NCBI GenBank assembly: GCA_027627225.1
Contig: CM051024.1
Coordinates: 77,737,504 to 77,801,503, forward strand
Direction: 5' to 3'
DNA from: Congeria kusceri
Taxonomy: Eukaryota; Mollusca; Bivalvia; Myida; Dreissenidae
Length of the DNA: 64,000 nt
Positions 23,401-35,400 of the stretch are shown here, one piece after another. Position numbers and translations under genes: made by a program. Within the stretch, counting starts at the first letter, position 1. Each line of letters begins with the position of its first letter. Below the pieces are notes generated by a model. It ran no database searches, was not told the origin of the DNA, and saw only the letters and a list, made by a program, of their open reading frames with translations.

Positions 23401-26400
23401 AGAAAGATTTTATTCTGGGGCTAATACAGAAAATCGAGTTCATAGTTAAACACCGCTTTCACATCCCTAAATGCATCTTCCGTCTTCATTTACTTCCAGA
23501 GTTTCAGCTCAATTTGTTGAGAACATTCTTTTCTGAAAATGCATTGTTACAGCAAATGTTAAATTTTTTTAATTAGTTTAAAGTGTTTGCATATCTTATA
23601 AATAAAAATGTACTTGTGCTGTTGTGGCAAAGTTTTGACCGGATTTTCTTCCTTCTCTCTAGTCCTATCTGAAATAATGGGTCAGGGTCAGATAATTAGG
23701 CAAAAGTTTGTTAATTTTTAGTTTCTCTGACATTTTTGTAAAATAGCCTAGTTGGTTGAGGAAATAAAAATAAAATAAAAGTACAAAAAGGTGAAAGTTA
23801 GATTGGAATATTCATGTCTTTGGAGTCATTATGTAAGGTCACTGACCAAGCTCCATAACTATGACAAAGAGTTATGAGTAGTCGAGCGAGAAAGCTCTTG
23901 TTTTAGTATGGTTATCTCATCAGAGTTATCTAAATATCTGTTTATTTAATTGGCCTGGAGTGTGTGCATTAAACTAACCTTGTTATAATATAACATTAAA
24001 TGCAGTATAAGCACTTACAGTTACTCAAACTGAAACAATTTTCACTAAGTAATAATGTATATTATGTACATTATTACTTGGTGAATATTGTTTTCAGTTT
24101 ATGTAACTATAAGTGCTTATACCGTGTTTAATTGTTCTTGAGATATAATGATTGTTGTCTCTATAGATAGTCATCATTTACAATGGGCACTCGTGATTAG
24201 CTTTGTTCAATTGTCTTAATTTGAAGCATATGAGAGTATAGTTGTAACAATTTCTTCAGCTTATTTGGAAAAGACGTTTTTGTTGTGTTTGGGGATGAAT
24301 GCATTCTACGAAAATAACCTGTGGAAAGCACTTGGCCTGATTAAACATCACGCACATGACTATATCAGCCCTAGTTACGGACCAAACGTAAACAGATCTT
24401 AAGACATCCTTGTGATATAATTATTCTCAAAAGGTCAATGCAGTTCAAAAATCGCAATTTGCAAGTTCGATAATTATTGAAAACCAGTTCAATGTTGGTC
24501 TTTGCAGAATGATTCAGTTTGCTTGAAGTCAGACACGTTGATTATTAGAGAGATCATTGTTTCTAGATATATTTAGAATACTATGTGATGATTCATGTGA
24601 CAATGTTATTAACGCTATTAGTAAACAGCTGGCATGTCATGTGCTATACTCTTTATGTTGTATGATCAATTGTTGTCCAGAACATGAAGTTTCCTGTTCT
24701 GTGTACAAAGAGAATATTTCTCTTAGTTCAGTAAGCTTTATTAGGTGACCCACCAAGATTTTGCAGTTGTAAGTTTCAGTGACATAAATAAGAACTGTAT
24801 GTACAGAATAGAAAATGAAACAAATTCAAGTAGGTATTACATCGGTAATTATTTTAAGGATATTCATCCATTAGATGGGCATATTAACCCTGCACTAGTT
24901 TGGTCTTTCCTGTTCGTAAATATGACCGTGCCTGGCTAGCTCAGTTGGTAGAGCACTGGACTGTCAGTCCGGGTATCGTGAGTTCGAATCCCAGCCCGGC
25001 CACATAACTTGTGTGGGGATTGGTCATGAAATTATTTCTACGGTTATTCTCCCCCTACCTCTGATTCAAGTAGGGCAGTTGTTAGTTACTGTCATTAGTA
25101 TGTGCATTTGGTACTGGTAAACCGCTTAGATCGGTTAAACTTGCCCAGGAAGTTTGAGTAGGTTAACTGACTGCAGTTTTATGACTGAAATACTGATACT
25201 GCCCAGGAAGTGTGAGTAGGTTAACTGACTGCAGTTATATGACTGAAATACTGATAACCACAGCGAACAATCCAAATAAACAGACAAATTGTCCTCTTCA
25301 TAAATAGTAGATGCTCAAATTTCTGAATAGACCTGTTTGCACAGTTCTTTTAACTTTAGAGGAAGGTATGTTCTTAATTTTATTAACGTTTATTTTGCAT
25401 GTGATCTGTTTGTATCCTGAATGACGAATGTTTTTCATTGCACCTGAAGAATCATATGCCCAGTGAAACTTATGTCACTGTCACGGCTGACTGGCTTACT
25501 GACTCGTTTACTTTCACTGTCACATGATGTTTCCATGGCTTACTGACTCGTTTACTTTCACTGTCACATGATGTTTCCAGTCAGATGCCTAGAGGCAGTT
25601 TCTTTGTGGTTGTTTTTTTTTGTGCAGGCAATTTTCCTTGTTCAGTTGATCATGAAATTCTGTACAGTTTAATCTGGTTATTTGTGTGAAATATAGTTTA
25701 CTTGAAATAACTTTTAAGTAATAAAGATTTATGATTTATAAAACACAGGAAAACGTTACTGGCACGCTGTATTCATTGTGCGTTTTGTAAGATGTTTCAT
25801 GTTTACTGAAATATATTAAATGTGTATGATATGTAATAAGGATATAAAAATATGTACACTCTGAACTGAAGATGTGTATTCTTATTAGGAAAACAACAAC
25901 AAAACGATACAATTATTGTCCCTGTATCAACAAGATTTGAATGACAATTTGTTTAGCAGTTAAGAAAGTCAAGAGTTGATTGTTTGATGTAGATGTCTTG
26001 TAATAACACCCATATTAGGGCAACAGTGTTTGTCACAAGTTAGAATTAATAAGGCATTGTTTAAACAGGGCTTGCATTAACGGAAGTTTGGGAGTAATTT
26101 ACTCCCAGTTTTTGTCACAGGACTTCCAAAATTGCAGCCATGGAAGTATCAAAAAGTCAAAAAGAATGCTTAAGACTTCAATATCCAACACTTTGGAGGG
26201 AGGACTTCCAAAATTTTTGCTTAATTACAAGCCATAACTCAAAGTTTAAACAAGTTTTGAAAAAAAAATGGAGTGGAAACACGACTGTAAAATAATAGCT
26301 ATACTTTGGGTAGTGATATATGCTGTGAACATTATAATGTTCATATTTATGTCAGGCAATACTGTCAAAACTTCCAGATATTATGAGCAAATCTTCCAAA

Positions 26401-29400
26401 ATCAGAGGCCAGGAAGTTTGAACTTCCAATTTTCAAAAGTAAATGAAAGCCATGCTTTTAAGTCTTAATAATGATCCATCATTTTGGTAAATATGCTTCA
26501 CAGGGACAAATGCATTAACACATTTTGATATATTTTATTCATTAATAAGTATGCCATTATTTCACACCCTCTGGAGTTAATGCAGCTGAACAGTTGTTAC
26601 TTGTATAAGCTGAGTATGCATAGTTATGACTCAAATCCCCCACTTTCAGACCCACGAGAGTTAAAGGTACCTGTTCACATATTGACTAATGGACAGTTTT
26701 CCATTTTTTTGTCACATATTCCAAAAATAAAAGAATAGCGTAAAATTACACTATGGAGTTATGACTCAAAGCCCCCACTTTCAGACCCACAAAGCCCCCA
26801 CTTTCAGACCCACGAGAGTTAAAGGTACTTGTTAACATATTGATGAATTGACAGTTTTCCAATTTTTTGTCACATATTCCAAAAAAAAAAAAAAGTGTAA
26901 AATTACACTACGGATATAGAAATATACTGTAAATACTGTTTCGTTAATGAGTAATCATCAGTTGAAATTGATAAAACACTAAACAATGGAATTATATGGA
27001 ATGTTTCTGTTGTTTTCGTTAAAATTGTTGGCAACTCGCGGATCACTTACATACAGCAAAAATGCCGATTCAAAAATAGAAATCGGAATGGCCAAGTGGT
27101 TAAGACGTTAGCCTTTTATCAGGAGGTCTGAGGTTCGAACCCTGGTGGGAGCACATTTTTGTCTTTTCTTATCCATTATGTGAACTATTATACTAAAGCT
27201 CGTTTGTTCCGATGCTTAAACCTGTCAAGTTAAGACGTTTAATGCCATACTTAATTTTTTGTTACAAAATTCTGTGAACAAGTCCCTTTAATGAATCTGA
27301 ATTGCTGTAAAAGCTGAGTAGGTATGCTTATAAATCTAATCCCCCCCACACTTCCAGACCCACCGCGAGTTCCTGAAGCTGTACACGGGCCACATCAAGG
27401 ACAAGAACTCCACCAACGCCTCCACCTACCTCTCCCCCTCCAACGTTCTGGTACCAGACAGCGTGGACTGGAGGACCAAGGGTTACGTCACACCTATCAA
27501 GAACCAGGTATTGACCAGTGATAACTTATTTAGCAGGGACAGAATATAGATGCCTTCCCTTACATTTTCCCCAAAGGTTACGTTACAACTGGAATTCTTG
27601 TTTCTTTAGCCAAATTTGTTTTTTCCAAGACTAAGGTCGACTATGTCGTCTGAAAAAAAAAAGAATATGAAATAGAATGGAATTGTGTAGCAGAGGAATT
27701 GAGTTGGGAGGTCATTCTTTTGAATTGTAATGTTAGAAGCATAATTGAAGTATTTAAAAAACAATGCTAGCAGTATTATATTCATATAAATTATGGTTAT
27801 TTGTTCTTTTTGTTTTCTGTTGAGAAATAACAAACTTGAAACTGTTTTCATTTGATGAGCTTCAAAATGGTGTTTACATTGTAAGGGCAAAAGCGTATTT
27901 AATGATAGTTTTATATTGTATTTTGGTTGTTTATTTATGATGTATAATATGTGTTATTATACAAATATGGACTTTTTAACTGTGCAATATCGTGTGATGG
28001 TGCACAGCAAAATCCATATTGAACGAGACGACAGCCGAGTTCAATATGGAAGTTTGCTGTGCACCATCACACGATATTGCACAGCTATAAAGTCCATACT
28101 TGTTTTATTATATCACTTATACAAAATAAATTACAGCTGATGAAATAGTAACAAAACACACATCTGATTCTGTCAATCATAATATTAAAACAAAAATACA
28201 GGTTAAGTAAATTTATTGCTTATCTTAACTCCCATTTACTTTTCTTCCTAGAGGCACCGTTACAACAGCTGTTTTATCACAATCAACTTTTATTATTCAA
28301 ATTCACCATCATTAAAGACAAGGTACATGAGAATAACAGTCAGCGATTGTGATTCATTGTGCTTTTAATCCAACATAAGTAAAAAAACAACAATAATATC
28401 TACTGAGCATACCATCACAAATCCATCCGGAGATAATGTTTGGACATAGTCGTAAATGCCGTCATATTATGACGTCATCTTTGTGCAAAACAACGTTCTG
28501 TGCAATATCATCTGATATTTGAACGGGTGAGGTAAAAGCTGTGCAATATAATTTATGATTTTCTTTCGAGGGTGTGTCGCTGAGCCAATCAAAAAAAGTT
28601 TATTTATATGTCATATTATAAAGTAAATTAATGTCTCGTATATCTTGTATTTCAGGGTCAATGTGGCTCATGCTGGTCATTCAGTGCTGTGAGTATCTCT
28701 AGTGCTATACTATAACATCCTCAAATCCCAGGTATATATACCCACTGTCTTTATGTTATCAATTTCACTGAACATTGGTACATGAACGCTGGCCAGGAGC
28801 CGGGATTATGGCGGCAGTGATTTTTTGTGCAATTTTTACAACTGCCTGTGCCTTTGAATTAGGGGAATTTTAGCACGACAAACCTCAAACAGGGGAAAAT
28901 AGTAAAAGTTTTTTATACATGATAACAGTCATATTTTAAGCTATGTTTTAGCATCCTCAACTTGGGTGCGAGATATTCACGGTAGCACCATTACTGTTTG
29001 TCTCGAACACTGATTTTTGGTATATTTGCAGCCTACTATTGTGTGCATAAAAGCTATAAAAGTTGTCAACTTTTATTAAAATACCAACCCAGCTTGATGG
29101 GAATTTATTTGTTATTTTGTGGTAAAAATGGAAGTTTATTGCCAAGGGGAAACTGCCTTTATTCGGCAGTAAAAACAGCCCAAAAATATCACTGTGGCGT
29201 GTGGTTAGACACTTATCTTTTTATAAGAGAAGATCTGGGATCAAATGAGCCAGATATTCTTAAGTTTAAGATGATCATAGACTGTACTTTCAACAGACAA
29301 GATTTTGTTTAAGGACCAAATTTTCTTATGCGCCATTTGAAAAAAAAAATCAGGAAGATAATTTTGTTCAGTCGGTCATTGACTGGAATAATTTATCACT

Positions 29401-32400
29401 GTCCATCGCTGTGCATCAAACATTTCCAAATTACATTTCCATTAAAAATTGGTATGTTATCTGATAATTTCAATTTGTTTTTTAGAGAAATGTTGTGTGA
29501 GAAAGTATTCAATCGTGCTTAATTGTTTGTATGACATTTTTTCTTCATGAAACTCACAGTAAAATGTACTTTATTTACTACCTTGTTCTATCAGCTTTTC
29601 TGTACATTTACATACTTGTGGGCTATTCTCTTCCTGGTGGTATTTAAAAATATTTTGTGTCAATGACTGAACCAATAGAAAGAAGACTTCCTGTTCTAGA
29701 TAATTTTCTTATGGGCTTATTTGTCGCACATTTAGTTCAAACAACATGTGACTTGTTACTGTATTTGCCTTAACTTGAAACTGTTAAGACATCAACAGCA
29801 ACAGTCAGGAATGCTTCATTCATTATCAGTCTTACAAGTTACCCACCTGCCCGTAGCCTAGGATATATACAAATGTGGCCGAGCATGTTAAAAAATGAGG
29901 CAGTAGAATAAAGATGAAAATCACAAAATACATTCCCCCCCTACACACACACACACACTAAATACTAGTATATCATTTATTAATAATGAACTGATTTTCT
30001 TTTCATGTAAATTTATTATCATTTACCTTAATCCGGTAAAGCTGAAAATCCTATGTTTTAAACCAGAATGTTGAAGACCTTCAAAAAAAGTATTGTGGCT
30101 GCCTAAGTGTTTGGGGGGCATATTTTAGCATGTTATAAAACAAAAAAGATTGTAGCAGAGCAGTATTGTTAATTTGCAGTATGAAACATAGCACATTATT
30201 CTCAGTGATTGTGTCTAATATATGTTCACTAATGACGACCCATACAAAACAAGCAGATTTTTACGCATGATATAAACAATTGTGAAATAAATTGATTCAT
30301 TAATAAAAACCACATTTAAATAAAATTAAAGCGAAAAAAAGCTGCATATGTTCAAGGCTTTGATCATTAAAGGGTTTCGCACATTTAAACAAACGAGGCA
30401 TGTGCGTAAAGTGGCTGATCCCGGATGGCACTTACCGCATTAATGGTATTTTCTGTTTCAACGAAGTCTCTTCTAAACATAAATCCATTGTAGGCAGAAA
30501 GTGCCGTCCTGGATTTGCAGACTGTACAGGCTAATCCTGGATGACACTTTACGCACATGCATTAAGCTCGATTTTCGCATGACACGCCTCAAACTTAGAC
30601 CTAACAAAAACTGCTTTATTCAAGGATTTTATCTTAAGAATTTTCTTTTGAGAAGTTTTATTTTGATAATGTATGTCTGGGATTTCAGTAGATGCAGAAT
30701 CCTGCTTTCTGATGCAAGCATATTGTAATTTACACATTTTTGACTTGAGCAAATTATCTGCCTTGCGTCGTTTTGATGTAGTTTTTTCCATTTGTCTACT
30801 TCAAAAGCACTAGAAAATATTATTTTATCATAATTGTAGTTTAAAATATTGTTCAAGTTCTTAAAATTCCTATATTAATGTATGTTTTAATTTTGAATTA
30901 ATTTTACTGAGGACATACTGATTCTAGTGCGGATTTTGAACCTGTCTTGGCTTGTATATCTGTCAGCTGGTACATAATTATATTCATGTGATGAGTTTTT
31001 GAGAACATCCTGATTGCGCAATGTTTTATTGCTCATGTGATGCAGACTTCTTATCTAGTGAAAAGAAGAAGGGAAGTTTGAATAAAAAGTTTTCAATAGT
31101 GGTATTTACATTTTTAATTGCTCTTGAAGGTTTTAAATGATGCACTTTCAACATTTAGTGATCTATTCTTTAAAAGAATTCTCCTCAACGAAGATAATTG
31201 ATTATCCAATTTAACACAGGATGACAAAACAAAAGTTAAAATATTTATTATGAAAGGCTGAGGGAGTAAATTAGACAAGTATATATATCCCAGAATGCAG
31301 TTATATTGTGTTGTGTAAAATAGGCAAGGTATCCTGAAAGCATAACTACGGTAAACTTTATGGTAATTGATTAAGACAAACATTGAGTTTAAGAATGTTA
31401 GTAGTCATGGCAACAAATGAATTGCTACTGGGCCCACAACTACGAAAATTCCAAAGCTCAAACATCGTTTCAACTTGCAGTGTTTTTTATGGCCAGTTTG
31501 GGGGCAAGTTTCAGCCCCATTCCCCAGCTTAAAAGGTATATATTTTTCCCCTATATTTACCTTAAAATTCCCCTCAGCATGTAAGCTTTATTTGGAAAAA
31601 AAGAGACCAAAATCAGACAAAAATTGACTAAGAGGAATTTTTGTAAACAATCCCAACAAACCAAGGTAGAGCAAAATCTAACTTATCTTTGTAGCAAAAC
31701 AATTGATTAATGTTTTATCACAAATTAAATATAAACATAATGCTTTTCTAAAAAAAAGTCCCCTTTTTCTGTACAATTCCCCATCTGAAGGGTCCCGCCA
31801 CCTTGCCCCCAAAGGTGAAAAAAACACTGACTGGAAATAATGATTAATGGATAAACTTGATGCATATGAGCGTTGATTCTCATTGGGTAATATTTAGCAT
31901 TAGGACTAAGAATGAGTTTAAGAATTTTCTTAGGCATGGGGCCTGATATGTATATTAAGGCCCCAATGTAAAATAGACTCGTTAAAACAATCGCCATGGT
32001 AATTTGTTTGCAGACCGGATCTATAGAGGGTCAGCACTACAAGAAGACTGGGACCTTGGTGTCGCTCAGTGAACAGCAGCTGGTGGATTGCTCCGGTTCC
32101 TATGGCAATGAGGGCTGCAATGGCGGACTCATGGACCAGGCGTTCGAGTACGTGAAGGCATGCGGAGGTCTCGAGAGCGAGGATGATTACCCCTATGTGG
32201 CCGAGGTATGGCCGCGATACATTGTGTCTTAAGGTGCTGGGGCGATATTCACAAAGCTCCTTAGGCGTAAAAAGAATGTTTGTTTCAGATTACATGCCCC
32301 AAACAATTAGGGTAGGTAGGTAGGAATTTATTTATTTATTTTTATTTGGCAAATGGCCAACTTTAAGATTCGAAAACTGAATGAATATTTAAAATATCCT

Positions 32401-35400
32401 TAAACAGGGTTTTGAACTGGATGCTATCAAAACAAAATACTTATTTATCCCAAAATATTTAATGCTAAAGATATGTGCTACTAAGTCAACAGTAATAATA
32501 CACTTAAAGGGAAAGATTTGAGAATGACCTAAGATGCTTTGTGAGTACGGCCCCTCATGTATCTTGTGCTGTTTGTTTGTTTGCATTTTATAAATGTTGA
32601 CCTCCGTTTTTGGTGGATATTCACGAAATTCCTTACAAGCATTTGTAGATATTTTATTTTGATGAGACAAAAAGTGATTCCCTGTTGCAATAATTTGTCC
32701 CATTGGGTAGAACCAGTTTTTGTGTCTTTAAACATTGGAATGAAGATGGACACATCTTCTCTGTGGTTATTTAAGTTTTTAATAATGTCTGTTTGCAATC
32801 GTTATTTGTGTTTGTTCAAAACTCTTAACAAAAGTATCTTTAACAAGAAACAAAAAGAAGCATCATATTTCTAAATCCTCACAAGGCACAAACCTGTGAT
32901 TTTGACTCGTCCCGTGTGCAAGCCACAGTAACGGGTTACATGGATGTACACCGAGGCAGTGAGGCGGCCTTGCAAATTGCCGTGGCTACGGTAGGACCGG
33001 TTTCCATAGCGATAGACGCTAGCCATCCCTCGTTCCAGTCGTACGCCGGAGGTGAGATGTCAAGGGTTGCAGTATGACCAACGTGCAATCTGTGTTCTCA
33101 GTGTTATCAAAGTGTATACAATGCTTGTGAAAGGGCAGCTACATAAAATATTCACCAAGAAACACTCTCGATTTTCAAGCAGCAGCAACATTTCTTGTCT
33201 TTTCTTTAAAGAAACACAGTTAACATTCTGAAGCAGTAACTACATTTGGTTATATTAATAGCATTATTCCTTTAATTTGAACACAAATTATTTCAGAATT
33301 TAATTTATTCGGTACATCTTGGTGAATATTTTACAGCAGCAGTAGAACTATGTATGTAGACCCCGGTTTGTACTGCACATGATTTAATTTAATCTGCTTC
33401 GTACAGCAGTGAAGCCCTACTTATTCACATATATTTTTGCTTTAAACATGTTTATTTCTTTTCTTCCATCAATATTTGTTACCAAAGTTAAAACAGAAAG
33501 TTTCCATGTGCTGTACAAAACTGGGCTGTACATACGATATACAGCATTGCTATTTTGTCTGTTTCATTAATGGGACATCTTCCTATATATGTTAACCCTA
33601 ACCCCCTCTATCTTTCGCTTCTATATGTTAACCCTAACCCCCTCTATCTTTCGCTTCTCATAACAGCAAGAGGACAGCTGCCGTTTCAAGGTTGCCAAGG
33701 AGCGTGCGGAGGTCACGGGTTACGTTGACCTTCCCTCGGGCAAGGAGGACAAGCTGTTGGAGGCCGTGGCAACCATCGGCCCCGTGTCCATAGCCATCGA
33801 CGCTAGTCACCCGTCTTTCCAGAGCTATGCTGGAGGTTAGGAGAGAACTTGGCTAAGCTAGATTCTGTTTTGTTCAAAAGCAGGTTTTATGCTTGGGGGG
33901 TAGTTCTTTCAGAGCTGTGCAGGAGATAAGGGGAGAAAGTAGGAAAGCTAGATTCCGATGTATTTAAAACCAGGTTTTATGCATGTGATGGTAGCCCAGT
34001 CAAAGCGACGCATAATTTTAGGCGGCAAAAGCATAGCTAGTTGCAGTTTCATTTAAATCAAAATAGTATGTATGTGACAGTAGCATATACTTTGTGTCGT
34101 ATATAGTCTTCATTGTCTTTGAGGTTAGAAGAGGCAGATGCATACCTAGTTGAAGATTCTTTTTAAATCTTCATGTGCTGGTAGCATATTCTAAGTGTGG
34201 TGTATAGACTTTGTTAACTTTGAGCCTAAAAGATAAAGTAGCTTTACCTGAGTTTCTTCTACGAGCATATTTCTTTACATGTGGAGGTAGCATATTTTCT
34301 CTGAGCAGAGTCTTTTCAGTATTTACCGTGCAATATCTACCAGTTTTCATGTCTTAACTGGTGGAAGATATATGGTTGTTTTTGACATTAACCTCTTTAT
34401 ACAAGAACTACTGTCATGCACGCAGTGTTTTTGTGTTTTTGTCATTGTAGTAGTATGGTCAGTTTTCCCTTTGTCTTATGAAACACGCAGAATGCACAGA
34501 AATCTACTTGATATATTGTATAAAATTAATATATAATCATTATCGCCTGCTCTGTTTATAACATAATTGCTTTATATTATTCATACACTGTTTGTAAATG
34601 TGCTGAATTATATGTTAAAATTTCTGTGTTAATGGTACTTGCAGTTCACAAGAATATTCTGTTTTTACATTGTGATGAGAACTTCATTATCTAAACTCTC
34701 CCAGAACTATACCACCCACTTGGAACTTAAACATTGAACTATTATTTAGCTGGAGCACATATTATTCGAATCGCAGGTGAAATGCAAGATTTGATGGATG
34801 ATTAAAACACACAGTTATTTATAACATTGTTCTTTTAAATGAATTCAAAAAAATAAAACCTGTGAACAAAATGAGTATTGGGATATAGTAAATGTTTAGT
34901 GTTTTATACTAATGATCTTTTCTAAAAGTGATGCAAAACTTGGCAAGGAAATGCTTAGTATTCATAGAAACTATTTATACTTCAAGGATTTTTGATAACT
35001 CCATTACCATAGGTTGATTTAGAGGGGGGCAGAATCGGCATCCCGGTAAAATTGTATAAAATACGATTTTTTAAACCTCACAATTACATTTTCCTCAGCG
35101 AAGGATGATAAAAAAAAATTCATTGCACGTTGCACCGAAGCTAAACTATGATAGCACGCAAGTATTCTGTCATTTCTTTTCAAAATAGGTTGGTATGTAC
35201 TAAATTTCCCAGCCTTCCCCCCTCTAACTCAAATCTTGTATCCATGCCTGATATGTTACCATGGTAACATGTTCTCTCTGCCGCAGGTATTTACGATGAG
35301 TCCGAGTGCAGCAGGACCGAGCTGGACCATGGTGTGCTCGTCGTAGGCTACGGCTCAGATTCTCAGGACTATTGGCTCGTAAAGAACTCGTGGGGCACCT

